Positions 11,601 through 22,452 of a DNA stretch of 64,000 bases are shown here, one piece after another (position 1 is the stretch's first letter; the number at the start of each line of letters is the position of its first letter). Position numbers and translations under genes: made by a program. A model generated the notes under the pieces. It was not told the DNA's origin and made no database searches. It was given only the letters and a program-made list of their open reading frames with translations. This DNA is from Saccharum officinarum (lineage: Eukaryota; Streptophyta; Magnoliopsida; Poales; Poaceae). The DNA lies in contig CM036158.1 in NCBI GenBank assembly GCA_020631735.1, positions 78,793,447 through 78,857,446 of the forward strand. Direction: 5' to 3'.

Positions 11601-12060
11601 CGTTGTCGGGCGTGGCGAACACGAGGGCGGGGCTGGTGTCCCGAACCCTGGCGGCGATCTCGGCGGGGGCGCTGGACGGACTCATGGTGGTGGCGACGGA
11701 CCCGGCGGCGAGGACGGCGAGGAAGGCGACGGGGAAGGCGATGGAGTTGGGCAGGGCGAGGAGCACGACGTCGCCCCCGCGGAGGCCCCGGCGGTGGCGG
11801 AGGCCCGCCGCGAGGGCGGAGACGAGGCGGCGGAGGTCGGCGCGGGAGAGGGCCTCGGCGGTGGCGGCGTCGAGGAGGGCCGGCGCGTCGGGGCGGGCGG
11901 CGGGCAGGCGGGCGAAGATGTGTGGGACGAGGGAGAGGGAGGGGTCGGAGGGGAGAGCCACCGGAGGGTGCGTGCTGGCGTACACGCCGGTGGCGGCGCA
12001 GTAGAAGGTGGCGGCGGCATTGGCGGGTCCGGGGGCCGCCACGGCGTCCTGCATTGTCAC
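2630..12060 (-). CDS. 4-coumarate:CoA ligase-like acyl-CoA synthetase, peroxisomal type, with frame break
   Basis: Adenylate-forming enzyme that activates a carboxylic acid with ATP and joins it to CoA. Six exons (minus): 12060-11000, 4815-4626, 4212-4076, 3942-3875, 3782-3680, 2797-2630, all with GT-AG introns and phases that fit, giving about 575 residues, the usual family size. Seen: AMP-binding loop [11 protein letters not shown] near residue 207, GYGMTES at the start of exon 2, [20 protein letters not shown], and the C-terminal catalytic region [11 protein letters not shown]. The last residues SRL are a canonical peroxisomal PTS1. GELWLHG in place of the GEICIRG of true lignin 4CLs puts it in the 4CL-like group that includes peroxisomal OPCL1 (jasmonate precursors); its substrate cannot be read from sequence. 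Exon 1 lacks one base near 11525, so it is either a sequence error or a lesion. Intron 1 (4816-10999) is full of transposons. The start is the first ATG before the open N-terminal frame. Confidence 0.88.
4421..4572. mobile_element. Stowaway MITE in intron 2 of the 4CL-like gene
   Basis: A 152-bp palindromic element with ends CTCGCTCCGTTCCAAATT and AATTTGGAATGGAGGGAG, flanked by TA. This matches the Stowaway (Tc1/mariner-derived) consensus CTCCCTCCGTTCC. It lies wholly between exons 2 and 3 and does not touch their splice sites. Confidence 0.9.
5218..6213 (+). pseudogene. RTE reverse transcriptase C-terminal fragment
   Basis: The frame encodes the palm and thumb of an RTE reverse transcriptase: [20 protein letters not shown], catalytic [10 protein letters not shown], then the C-terminal region with ETLRYLGS-like [20 protein letters not shown] and [12 protein letters not shown]. 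It is interrupted by TAA at 6019-6021, directly after RWFGHV, where related copies usually have Q (CAA), then reads on through [11 protein letters not shown] to a natural stop at about 6211 (INVPEP). There is no N-terminal endonuclease. The product is dead and incomplete. Confidence 0.85.
5218..6339 (+). mobile_element. 5'-truncated RTE-clade LINE
   Basis: Non-LTR retrotransposon fragment running against the host gene inside its intron 1. It starts inside the reverse transcriptase, ends with a short 3' tail (ACCCCAACTTGCTTGGGAC) and a (GTT)n run, the standard RTE 3' structure. It is flanked by TATTTC followed by 8-9 T and CA (about 5202-5218 and 6340-6355), a typical LINE target-site duplication. 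5' truncation is usual for LINE insertions. Confidence 0.88.
6311..6340 (+). repeat. (GTT)n tail of the RTE LINE
   Basis: About ten GTT units directly after the LINE 3' sequence CAAAAGGCTAT. RTE-type LINEs end in such simple repeats. It produces meaningless Cys or Gln runs in open frames. Confidence 0.9.
6346..6980 (-). mobile_element. 3' fragment of an L1-type LINE
   Basis: On the minus strand the segment ends in a 3' UTR-like stretch followed by a poly(A) run (poly-T at 6346-6353). Further 5' it encodes [18 protein letters not shown], the conserved region after the reverse-transcriptase zinc-binding (zf-RVT) domain of plant L1 elements. The RTE LINE next door is inserted at this element's poly(A) tract. 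The 5' boundary near 6980 is approximate. Confidence 0.6.
7014..8815. mobile_element. hAT element with 8-bp duplication, split by an L1 LINE
   Basis: Ends CATGGATGGGAATGGGCCGA and, inverted, CAGGGATGCGAATGGGCCGA. Flanked by perfect 8-bp duplications TGTGTATT (7006-7013 and 8816-8823). These ends resemble the Ac-type terminus CAGGGATG, so it is a hAT element. Without the inserted LINE and its extra duplication it is about 545 bp, non-autonomous, with no transposase. Confidence 0.88.
7106..8347 (-). mobile_element. L1-type LINE insertion, 5'-truncated
   Basis: A 1.24-kb insertion bounded by perfect 15-bp duplications TAAAGGCTATGGCCT (7091-7105 and 8348-8362). Its 3' end on the minus strand is poly(A) (poly-T from 7106), preceded by a grass L1-like 3' UTR. 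Coding remnants include [29 protein letters not shown] and [19 protein letters not shown], that is, the region after reverse transcriptase and the zf-RVT domain, with a frame change near 7660. It sits inside the hAT element at 7014-8815. Confidence 0.88.
9237..9864. mobile_element. hAT-type element of the CTAGGCG family
   Basis: Ends CAAAGTTCAGCTAGGCGCT and, inverted, CATAGTTCCGCTAGGCGCT. Flanked by perfect 8-bp duplications GTTTCCAT (9229-9236, 9865-9872), the hAT hallmark. Both subterminal regions are crowded with GCGCCTAGGCG motifs; the middle is GC-rich low-complexity DNA that gives long Ala/Arg/Gly open frames on both strands with no protein similarity. Non-autonomous. A close relative lies at 47435-48068. 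Confidence 0.85.
9953..10190. mobile_element. MITE-like insertion in copy 3 of the intron repeat
   Basis: Comparison with copy 2 (TTTTGAGTGTTTATTAGTG at about 9084-9102) shows that copy 3 has about 240 extra bases between TTTTGAGTG and TTAGTGTTACC. The extra DNA starts TGTTTGGATCTC and ends GAACCAAACAAGGCC, roughly inverted ends. Non-coding. Family not assigned. Confidence 0.6.
10311..10999. other. Rest of 4CL-like intron 1
   Basis: AT-rich intron sequence. 10311-10605 begins GGGTCTATTTGGTTCAGCTG and ends CTCAAACACCCTA, the look of a worn MITE, but I could not pair the ends convincingly. Nothing coding. Confidence 0.4.
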
Positions 12061-13170
12061 TGCAGATTTTGTGGCTCCCTCCCCTGGTCTTCTCGTGTCA
12101 CTCTTGGACTCTTTACTACACTGGCTCTGGCCGGACGAGTATAAATACTGGAGTAGATGCGATTTGGCGGCTGCGAGGCGATGCCACCCTCCAGCTCCAG
12201 TGGATCAAGGCGACGGCGTCAAGCTTCGGGAAGCAAAGCTGCAGTGCGAGCAATCGTTTGCTTCATGCAACAGATTAATGGTAATGCCAGGTTGCCAGCC
12301 AGCCAGCCGCGGCGTCCGAAAAGAGAAACCAGCACCAGCAACACATGATGGGCTGATCTGCCAACACATGATGGGCTGATCTGCTGCATGTGTTGCTCAT
12401 GCAACACGTTGCTCTATCATGTGTTGTTGGTCCAAAAAGGAAAATAATTTCTTTTTTTTAAATTACACGTTACAACTTGGATACACAGGTGTCTCACTAT
12501 CGATGTCTACCGATGTACTGAGACTCTAATAACCACTAAGTTACGTTACTTTCACCGAAGAAGAATAAGTGAAGCCATGTTATCCCACGCCACTCGCCGC
12601 ATACGTTTCCTTTCAATTATATATTAAAAAATCACTTTACTATGCTACTCTGGGTCAGCAATCTGTTGATGCACGAATTTGGCTCGGGATACAAGCACAG
12701 GATAACCAAAATTGACATCTGAAATAGTTTGGTTATTGGGGCAGTTTTTAACGTTCAACTAGATTGATGGATCAATTCAGCTTCTGTTAATTTTTAGCCA
12801 GTTATTAGCTATAAAGATTGTTGCTAGAATCAGTTATACAAACCTACTTATACTACAAGTGCACAATGATGTTTTATCATTTTCTTTAGGTTCGGATAAG
12901 TAGGTTTGTATCCACCAGAGCAAAAAATCCACTTTCCATAGCGGCCGTGGAGTTTATCCGACGGCCAAGATTCATCCAGGTACATTGAGATTCGATCCAG
13001 GGTCCCCACTTTGCATGCGAAAGTACATCATATTTGGATATTTTATCTACACAGTCAGCTTTACATGTGAAAAGTACAGCATCTTTCGAATCCCTAGACA
13101 ACCAAAAGACGGCTCCCAGCCGCTACTAGAATCGGTGATGCATTTCTGTTGTATCCACAGAGGCCTCTAG
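12061..13170. other. Upstream region of the 4CL-like gene
   Basis: Contains the candidate TATA box and 5' UTR region close to 12060. At about 12325-12380 there is a short direct duplication of AACACATGATGGGCTGATCTG. The rest is AT-rich with no gene. The plus-strand open frames that continue from exon 1 are GC-rich shadows. Confidence 0.5.
12140..12147 (-). promoter_or_regulatory. Candidate TATA box of the 4CL-like gene
   Basis: TATTTATA on the minus strand, 80 bases upstream of the ATG at 12060 and followed by a CT-rich stretch. The spacing suits a plant core promoter. No transcript data, so this is inference. Confidence 0.4.
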
Positions 13171-14560
13171 ATAAAAGGCCGTTTGAATAGAGGAAGATTT
13201 GAGGAAAAATGAAGGTTTCCATTCCACATGAAAGGAAAGCAATGGACGCGTTTGGGACAAAGGAATCAGGGAGAAACTTTTTAGAGGAAAGGCAATGGGA
13301 GTTGTCCTTTTGGAGGAAAGGAAAAATCCACTCCAAGCCAAGGGAATTTTTCCTTCAATGCTTGCTCCCACATGCATGTGCTAATCAAGTTTATGTTGTT
13401 CTTCTTCATCACAACAGTACTACATAGCTGAAAGAAAGTTTAACCTGAGTAAGACAAGGAAATAAAAAAATTATAGACGGAAAATGAAATCCCTCTTCCA
13501 CTTGCGCAAGCGCCGGCCAAAATTTTTGAGCTAATTTAGGAATCGAACTCTAAATCTACTAGAAATAGAGAGAGAGAGAGCAAGAACACAATCTAGAAAG
13601 CAAGAACGAATAAATACCTGCGATACGAAACAACGCGGGCGAGCTTACATTGCTCCGGACACAACCGCAAGTGTGCTAGTGCAGGCCTCCGCGCACCACC
13701 ACCACCACCAATACCCGGCGGCCTTAGAAAGGGAGGGGCCCGGGGGCGGCGGCTGGACAGGAGGTGGCAACAATTCGATCGGCAGCGGCGGCGCCGCCGA
13801 GCGGGCGAGGCTAGACAACCGGTGGGTAGTGCCGGCGGCTAGGTCACTAGCAAATTGTGGTAGGGAAGGGTGGGGAAGGAGATACGGGGTTGGGTGGCCG
13901 GCGGTGAGATCGCCGGCGGCCAAGGTGGCGTCCAAGGTGGCGATAGGCAGGGAGGAGGAGGTAAGTCTCGAACGGATTGGAATTAGGAGATGAGGGGAAA
14001 AAGAGGTTGGGGTGGACGGCCGGTGAGGTAGCCAGCAGCCAAGGCGGGGTCCGAGGTGGCGACAGGCAGGGAGGAGGGCATCCGAACGTCCGGGGCGCTA
14101 GCTGCGCCGAAATATCTATTGTTGTGTACCTCGCCAATTCAGAGGTCACGGTGCACGAGGTCTGTTTCAAGGAGCATCAGAGAGATGAGGGTGAAGGTGC
14201 ATTGCGTATGTGGACAAGGAGGATGTGTGGCGCCAAAGGTTGTAGATGGCGTAGAAACCGTACTATAGGGCCCACATGTAAGGGTCTCACAAGAGAGAAT
14301 CATATTTTTGTTTTTTAGGCAACAAATGACATCTTTAATCTTTTGTTCTTGTTAATTTGAATATAATAAGTTTCTATTAGCCTATGTCTCACTATTGCTA
14401 TGTTATAGATTCCTGCAATCCAAACAGCCTATAGTTCATATTTATGTGTTTTGGAATCATGTAGATTTTCACTTTTCACTCGATTCTATTCCTATGTTTT
14501 TCTCTATTCCTATGTTTGGATTCCTTTGTTCCAAACAAGTCCTAAGCGGATGTTGTTGGC
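13171..14560. other. Possible decayed DNA element with GC-rich core
   Basis: Flanks are A/T-rich with many GGAAAGGAA-type motifs (left, near AGGCCGTTTGAATAGAGG) and their rough complements (right, near TTGGATTCCTTTGTTCC). The core 13640-14280 is GC-rich, gives only proline, histidine or glycine-rich frames on both strands and contains a (CAC)n run near 13690. It may be a DNA transposon with cargo, but I could not define ends or a duplication. Confidence 0.35.
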
Positions 14561-15452
14561 CTCTGTGGGGCAGTAGCAAAATCCTAAAGGTGTTGAGTCT
14601 TTCTCTCCCTGGCCCCCCTTCATGTGTTTTTGCATCGTCATGGTATATGTCTTGTGGTTCTTTGTTAGATGTCGTCACGGCTCCTGCTTGTACAATGTGT
14701 TTTAGCACCTCTTACTAAAAGTACTTAGTCGAGCCCAATTTTATGTAATTTAGCAACATGATCCAGAAACACAAGATATCATTTCACTGGTTAATGTCCA
14801 AGATATTGTTTCACATGTTAATGTCAAAGCCAAGTGGCATAGAACCTTTTAAAATAGGATGAAAGAATGATTAAATGCTACGAAAGTGATAAAAAAATAG
14901 CGCCACCAGTTGATACTATGTTGGCTAAGCCTAAACGTGAGATGAGATAGATGGAAAACCTGGTCTTTTTTTGCTTAATTAGTGTTTAGAAGCTATAATT
15001 CATAGGCCGGGTACTATATCTGTCGAGTTAGAACAGCGTGACCAAGCATGTTGTGTTGTCTGAACCCAAAACAAATTGAAAGACATAGCACGATAATTGG
15101 ATAAATTTTCAAGCTCGGCATGTTGTGTTGTCTAAACCCAAGATAAATTGCAAAACATATCACGATCACCTGATAAATTTCTAAGCTCACTATGGCATAC
15201 GAATTAGAGCAACTTGCGTTCAGGCACGGTATAATGTCTGATTTTAAGATAAATTGGAAGGTGTGGTACGATCATTAAATCTTCAAGCCTTAAGTGAAGA
15301 AGTTGTACGCCATTGCAATGCGTGAGCATGTTTGTTATAAAAGGTGATGGCCGATTGACACCACTAAAGTCGAGTATATATATATCAATCTATTTTTTTT
15401 AAAAAAAATAGAAAATTTCATTACTCAGATGCCAGTGCCAAATCGTTGGTAA
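14561..15452. other. Intergenic AT-rich DNA
   Basis: I see no gene. A segment with ACAAATTGAAAGACATAGCACGATA-like text recurs in three diverged copies at about 15060, 15130 and 15230, a weak local tandem repeat of about 75-110 bp. Confidence 0.4.
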
Positions 15453-15871
15453 GAGCATCTCCAATAGTTCCAAAAAGTTAATTAGAAAATCAATGAGTTT
15501 TTCAAGTGGCTAAAAATTGAGAGAATATTTGTTGGGTTCCTCCAACACTTTCTAGAACCTACTCCTAAAATATAAAAGACAATTTTGCATCAAAATCTCA
15601 AAATATTTTCTAAATCACTCCAAATTTTTATACTTTCTTTTCTCTCTTGTACATTTGCATTAGAAACCCTGGCCTACTCTTTAATCTCTCACATCCTTCC
15701 ACCTCTAGATTGGCATGTCAATACGTGCGCATATTTCCACACGATTGGATTGATTTTTCCAAGTGCGGAAAGATTGGGAGTTGAGATAGGGAGTTGTCGG
15801 AGAGTGGTTGTTTTCAATCTTGCTAAAAAAATCTAGATTGGGAATGAGTTTGAAAACTCTTGGAGATGCTC
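15453..15871. mobile_element. Tourist-like MITE
   Basis: A 419-bp element with inverted ends GAGCATCTCCAATAG and, inverted, GAGCATCTCCAAGAG. It has TAA on both sides (15450-15452 and 15872-15874). A 3-bp TAA duplication and these ends indicate a PIF/Harbinger (Tourist) MITE. Non-coding. Confidence 0.85.
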
Positions 15872-15973
15872 TAACCTAAGAATACAACTTGGAATATACT
15901 TTCAGAGATTATCATGATCTACTTGGTTCCACATTCGTGGGACATGCAGGGGATCAAAACATTTCTAAACTAT

Positions 15974-16314
15974 GGGGATGTTTAGTTGGTGGGGTGAAAA
16001 ATTTTAGGGTGTCATATCGGATGTTTGAAGGGATGTCGGAAAGGGTGTTCGGATACTAATAAAAAAACTAATTACATAACTCGTCTAGAAACCGCGAGAC
16101 GAATTTATTAATCTTAATTAATCCATCATTAGCACATGTTTACTGTAACATAACATTGTCAAATCATAGATTAATTAGGTTCAAAAAATTCGTCTCACAA
16201 ATTTATCATAATATGTGTAATTAATTATTTTTTTGTCTATATTTAATACTTCATCTATGTCCAAACATCTGATACGTTGGGTTGAAATTTTTTTTGGAAG
16301 ACACTAAACACCCC
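15974..16314. mobile_element. MITE with GGGGATGTTTAGT inverted ends
   Basis: Left end GGGGATGTTTAGTTGG, right end CACTAAACACCCC. The interior carries GCGAGACGAATTTATTAATC and, inverted, ATTCGTCTCACAAATTTATC, so the element is palindromic over most of its length. Common grass family; superfamily not settled here. Confidence 0.7.
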
Positions 16315-16869
16315 TTATATGCTATCATTTCCCGATTCCTTCCTAGGCTAGGCCACTTGCCGAACATCGATCAAAGCTTACCATTGTCGCTGCATGTTTG
16401 ACCATGACGACATCTGTCTCCAGGAGCTATCTCCGACGCCCATATCTGCTGCTCTCTGCAGTGCTTGCATACAGGCAATGAATTCCACATGAAAGACCTC
16501 CAACACTTTCTCCAATGTGCCAGACTGTTAAATTTTTATCACGCATTTTTTTTTAATCTCCAAACACTATTATGTTTTCGTTTTTCGTGGTTCAAACGAA
16601 TTGTGAAGATTCAGCGCGAGACATTCTCATATATACCACGCAATACTTAACTTGATTCCTCCAAAAAAAAATTTCTGCATGGAATCAATATTCAGGTCCC
16701 ATGGCACACCAGAATTTTTACAGTCACTACCACACTACACCTGCATGTACACCCAACAACTCATCAATCATCAGCAAATTTAGCAACCTCTTGGGGACAG
16801 GTTAGCCAAGAGAAGCATTCACAAGACACCCAGGAAAACAAAGTTAGAGACGGCTGCTGTTCAGCATCA
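16315..16869. other. Intergenic, 3' flank of the OSCA gene
   Basis: No gene seen. The OSCA 3' UTR should lie just left of 16870. A short open frame at 16465-16650 has no recognisable similarity. Confidence 0.45.
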
Positions 16870-19800
16870 TCAGGGCTGGATGTCGTAGTGGTAGACGAAG
16901 TGTGGCGGCGACGGCGAATCCATGTCGCTCCTCACGTGGATCCCCTCATGATACTGGGTGCTCCTGCTGACATGGCTCTCCTCGTGGTGGTAATGCGTCT
17001 CGTGCGTGCTCCTGAAGTGAGTCTCCTCCCGGTACTGTGATGAGTTCCTCACCTGAGTCTCATCCTCCTCATGGCGATGCCGCTGCTTCTCGGCTTTGTC
17101 GACCCTCACCTCCACCATCTCCTCCTCTTTCTCTGCTTGTTCGAAAGGGTGGAAGATGGGGTGCAGGTAAGCGTTAGCCAGGAAGGATTTCAGGTTCAGG
17201 TTAGGCTCCGATGTGTGCTCCATGGTATCCTTCGCCATTGCTTCCTGGCAAGACAAAACAGAATTACCAACATTAGTACAAATCAGAGGTTGCTCTCATT
17301 GTCTCATAGCCATAGCACAGACTGGCTCATGGCTCACCTCTAGAGGATACTTCCTGAAAGCTGGTTCGAACCGGCTCTTGCAGTACTTGTGGAACCAGAT
17401 CGTCAGCAGTGGCAGGAAGATGAGGAGAGGGGTGGAGTACGCAGCTTTCTTTGTGCTCATCAACCCAAACAGAGTTACATGAGAGATGAGCAGGCTAGCT
17501 ATTATCCGCGAATGCACCTGAGGCCAGAATGCAGCGGCACTCTCATACTCCTGATTGTACACGTTGATGATCTGAAGCCAACAATGAACCAAAGAGGAAG
17601 AAGTATGGAGTTCAGTGAAACTCGACTCTAGGGTCATCACAAGGTGGAAGTATCATCAACAAGATTAACTAACCTGGTGTCTGTAGACGAGGAAAGCAAA
17701 GGCAAAGAAGACGATTATGAATGGCAGGAGAAGGGGGGTGACAACGGCATATACGAGGCCGAGGAGGAAATACAACTGAAGGGATGGAAGATTTTCTCCA
17801 AGTCCTATGCTGCCTGGATCCATCGCCCTCTCCCTGTCCCTCTCCGTTTTCACGATAAACATGTTCTTCAGATGGTATATCACCAGAGCCTTCACTCGAA
17901 AGATCTCGTTAGCAATACCAGCCCAGCCATCAACCATTATGTATGTCATGAAAAATGTGGCCTTCATTGGTATAGCTACCCCGATGGTCCTCGGTATTCT
18001 GCACAAAGAATATGCCGTCTTGCATGTTATGACTGCATTCCCGTAAACTCTTTATTAGACATCTTTGAAAAGTTAACAAGCATTTACTAGTTTTGCGTAA
18101 ATCGAATAAAAAGCAAAAAGAACTTTTAGATTCATAAATATGCAGGGAGTTAAAAATGAAGTCTGAAGATAATTACTGTGTAGGAGGCTGGTGGAGAAAC
18201 GAATATAGCTGTTCAAATGCTGTGCCAGCGATTATGCTTCCAAGGAATACGTTCACCAGCATGAAGTAATAATATTTCGAAGCAGTCCTTCTTTCCAGCG
18301 ATGATAAAGAGACATAGCCTTCAAACTTTGACATGATTAGCAGAACTGAAGGGAGGACATAGAGGAAAATCTTCAGAGCCAGACCAGGAAGAAATCCCTG
18401 AAGGAAAGATTTCACCACCTTTCTGCAATCAAATGAGAAAGCAGGGAATAGACCTACTAAGTAGCAGCCAAGAGTTATTTGAATCAGGGAGAGAACGAAT
18501 GTACAGAGAAAGAAACCTTACGCTTCAATTACTGGCTTCAGAAAAGGAGCAACTTTTTCAAGACCCTCGAGATTGGCAAGTGATTGAACAAACGCGATGG
18601 GGATCATGTAGAAAAACACTAAAGCAAAGACCGCGACAGATATCAGAAACCTGCGGATACTGAGAGAGAAAAATGGGATGGCAAGATTTTGCCAATAAAC
18701 ATCCCGCGGTTCAGGAGCCCAATCAGTCAGCCATTGGGTTGGGTTCTTTGACTGTTGTGTCTGTGCACACACAGCAGCACCCCATCTCGAGTCAAATGTC
18801 ACAAAGGAAACTGGCATAACAGCTTTTGGGTCATTGAGAACTTTCTGGCGCTCTGATGCCATCTGCAAATATCAAGACAATAAACAGCCTGTGTTAAAAT
18901 TGTATATAGAAGAAATAAAAGGCTTTATTTATGCCATCTGCAAATATCACTGACGATGAATCATAAGATCAAGAACTGCAGACTTACCCTCCTCTCAAGT
19001 TCGCTGATTCTAGCCCGGTAGTAGTCTATTTGATCCACTTCCCTGCCACAGAAACCAAGGCATCCTGTCTGAAACACAGGAAAAGAACAACATGCTGAGC
19101 CATTTCTTGAAAACAAACTACAGAATGGGTACGGTTGAAGAACTCGGTACGCCAGCAAATGAAAGAGAATAGAATCAATGTTGGAAAAGTTACCCGTCCT
19201 GTTGGTCTTCTCTCAGGATGCCTTTCAAACTTCAGCTCGTAGTAATCCAACCAGTTTTGAAGCCTCTCCTTTTGCTTCACGAGTTTAGCGTACCGATTTG
19301 CATTGTAAACAGGCTAATCATAGAAAGCAAGGTTGCCTCAGTAACCACCACAATTCGCAACAACCAAAATTTGCTATCGGTTGAAAACTGAGTAGAATGT
19401 AAGATAATCATGCCTGACCAAATGCAAGGTGAAGGAGACGTAAGCAAAGGAGAGGGCCATGTACCTGCTGACCAAGATAGTGGTCTGGATGATTTCTTCG
19501 GAAGAACTCGTCCACTGTTTCAGAAGTTGAATGGCTTGAGATGCGAGGAATGTTTCTAACAATCACCTGGAATTGCCAAAAAAAAATTAAATGCTGCAGA
19601 AATACCTTAAAGGATCTCAGTTCTAAATGTGAATATATTAAGTTATAGCATGAATTTGGTACATGTTCTGTTCAGCAAATTCGCACTAGGGTATGTGTTC
19701 TGTGTTCAACTACGCTTTTCCTAGCTATTCATCACAAATGCAGTGGAACATGGTCCATATATATATGGTTAGTATATCACATCATACTTTGTCATTGTAC

Positions 19801-22347
19801 TTACAGTGAATTGATCGGCACAACGCTTCTGGGAAGCCAGGAAATGCAATCTCATAAATGCTACATTGCTATATTCTTTGTACAGCATAAAGCATGCCCA
19901 GAATGTGAACACATATGCCATCAAGAGATGAATAAAGAATCTGAAATGAATTGCAGTGACAATGGTCAGATAACCCTGAGTAGTCACAACATGCAAACAA
20001 AACTGAAAGCATAACAGGCATGGAAAATGTTCTGGACATTGTATGAGTATAAAGGAACAGCCAAAAAATCTAAGAGTTCATAAGATCCATACCTGTTGGA
20101 TCCAGGGCTAACATTTGATATAGAAAGCTTATCGATATCGCTGAAAACAACTTCCTTTTTTAGATCAAGTAATGTGCCGCCAGATACGTTGACTGGAATA
20201 AGAACCAGAAGGGCTAAAGTTGTAATGGGCAAAAATATCTTGAGGCTGCCAAGGAGACAGAAAAAAATGTGTTAGCAATTAGCATGCTGCACTGAGGGCA
20301 ACCTGTCTTATTGTGCTGCCAGATAATTGATGCCTTTTTAGAGCAATCCCTTATTTGTCAATGCAAAATTTTGTCATCCGATAAATCTCTTATTGCCATA
20401 GAGACCAGTCTTTTTTTTTTCGTTTTGGCAGAGCAATCCCTTATTTGCCATTGCAAAATAAGGGGAAAAGAGGCAAAGGCCACAACATTACAGCCTTTGC
20501 AACTTTGGTTGAAATTACCCAAACACATCTTGTGTAGATTCAAAGCATTGCCCATGCGGCTAAACGTGAAGTAGAAGGCTGAGAGTAAAATAATTGAATG
20601 CCATGTGGTAGTGCTGTGGCTGAATTATTCTCTGTTCAGCCTGCAGTAGTAGTACTTCTAGTAGAGAGCCGACAAGGCAAGGACGCCCATTGAAATGAAA
20701 TTTTGGATCATGCCTTCTTTGGTCAAAGTCGCACCTCAAATAGGGAAACATTTTGAGTGAATTTTCATCCAAAGTTCCAAACTAGTAGCTATAAGAAAAG
20801 CATCTCCAGTTGTAAGGAACGGTCCCCACTCCCCAGCTATATTGTGAGAATGCGAATCAGTTGGTGCTGCCACAATCACAATGACAAGGGCACAAAATAT
20901 GTTCGGGCCCTTGAGCGTGAGAGCGTTGATCTGTAGTGGGCGAGCACTAGCTAGGAATAGAATAGGATAAACACAAAGTTTGGCACTCCAGTAGTAATGA
21001 GTAAACCGTCCAACTAGCCTCTAGGAAATCAATAATGAAACCACAGAAGTTTGTGCCGTCCTCCTGAAAGAAAGCCAGGAATCGTGCGGATCAAATCAAG
21101 ATTATTTGACGACACAATTTTCAACGGCACGACGGAATGGGAAGCACTACAGCCGAAACGTGATAAGGACAACATTATCACCAAACTCGCTGTCATCAAA
21201 CACAAGCAATTCTGTCACTGGATAAGCAATCAGTCAAGGAATTATTTTTGCGTGAAAGTTGTGACTAAAAAAATCAACCGTAATAATTATCAATGGATTT
21301 AAATGGTAATTAATTTCCTTTTGGAAGGAAGAGATCTTGCAATTCTCGTTGAAGGAAAACGTGCTGTTATTTTTGGAAGGAAAAGATCTAGCAATTATTT
21401 TTGGAAGTAAAAAAAATGCCGTTTATTTGTTTCAGCGAGCAATGTGCCTAAAGATGACGGCTTCCTATGCTGTGCGTGAGATGATGAAACAAGCACAAGT
21501 GCGGCCAAAAGGTGCCATAATTAAACATGGAAAGAAGCAAGCTGCGGAGAGGAATGCAGTGCCCAGACGCAAACCCTCATATTCATATGCATCCAGCCAG
21601 GCAGGCAAAGCTGGCGATGGCAATCCGGAAACCGTCATTAACAAAATCCGTGACACCGCAACAGTTTGCAGGAATTCAGCAAAAGAGGGGAAAAGTGAGA
21701 CAGATTAAGAACTTCATCCCCTCGCCGTGGGTGGTTTGGTTGAACCGTTGAAGGTGAAAATGATGCATTTGTTTAATGGCACTCCAAAACTTGAAAGTGA
21801 AATGATAGCAGTAAGTAGCACACACGAACACATATAGGCAAATAAACAAGATGAAAAAAAAAATTTGCAACTTGAATGAACTTTAACTAAGGCAGAGTCC
21901 CAGCTGAGTGAACGAGCAGTAAGAGTAAGACCAACCAGAATTGCAATCGCAGAAGGAGTAATAATTGATTTCGCAAGGAAAAAAAATCGCCGTAGTAGTA
22001 GAAGAAGAAGGTAGACGGTGTATAGGATAGTACCCGAGCGTGTAGATTCGCAGGTAGACGGCGGAGTCGAGTCCGGCGTGGGCGATGAGCTCCGTCTCGG
22101 ACATGCGGAGCGCGCCGGGCACCCAGCTGAGGAAGGTGATGTAGGTGCAGATGTTGAGGTTGACGAAGCGTCGGACGGCGGAGCGGGCGGTGTGGTCGTG
22201 CTGGCGCTTGTGCGCGAGGTAGAGCTTGGGGAAGTAGACGCGGTCGTTGACGGGCTGGATGCGGAGGACGGCGAAGAGGAGGAGGAAGACGAAGGCGCTG
22301 AGGATGTTGATGAAGGCGGACACGCCCAGGTCCTGCAGCGTCGCCAT
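16870..22347 (-). CDS. OSCA1/CSC1-type hyperosmolality- and stretch-gated cation channel
   Basis: Membrane channel of the DUF221/TMEM63 family that admits Ca2+ on osmotic or mechanical stress, usually at the plasma membrane. Eleven exons (minus): 22347-22034, 20245-20093, 19940-19805, 19566-19465, 19313-19194, 19068-18988, 18862-18522, 18422-18177, 17998-17674, 17571-17338, 17244-16870. All introns are GT-AG, all phases agree, and the 2427 bases make 808 codons plus stop with no break; family members have about 710-810. The N-terminus MATLQDLGVSAFINILSAF, first membrane helix and INDRVYF-like NDRVYFPKLYL match Arabidopsis OSCA1 types. Exons 3-7 cover the cytosolic PHM7 region (CADQFT, PDHYLGQQ, ERRPTGR). 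EPRDVYWQNLAIPFFSLS opens the multi-helix pore region (exons 7-10). The C-terminal tail is rich in His and Glu. CT-rich DNA precedes the ATG. Intron 1 is 1.8 kb. Confidence 0.95.
20246..22033 (-). other. Large first intron of the OSCA gene
   Basis: AT-rich and non-coding. 20333-20470 contains two nearly identical pieces beginning AGAGCAATCCCTTATTTG. 21318-21412 contains three copies of a TTTTGGAAGGAAAAGATC-like motif. No transposon ends recognised. Confidence 0.5.
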
Positions 22348-22348
22348 T

Positions 22349-22375
22349 GTCTCTCTCTCTCGTTCTCTCTTGGCC
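22349..22375 (-). promoter_or_regulatory. GA/CT-rich 5' UTR tract of the OSCA gene
   Basis: The transcript strand reads AAGAGAGAACGAGAGAGAGA immediately before the ATG. Such GA tracts are common in plant 5' UTRs and core promoters. Functional role not shown. Confidence 0.45.
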
Positions 22376-22452
22376 TTGGTCTGGAGCGGGAGGGAAGGAG
22401 GGAGGACGAAAGGGAAGAAGACCTGATGGGAACTAGGGAAGAAGTGAACGAA

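Noticed and set aside
11015..12278. Long plus-strand open frames (up to 329 residues)
   Set aside because: They lie antisense to the very GC-rich exon 1 of the 4CL-like gene, are Arg/Gly-rich low complexity, and show no family motif.
13645..14318. Possible small gene in a GC-rich block
   Set aside because: Frames on both strands are equally long and low-complexity, with no splice-consistent structure or conserved motif.
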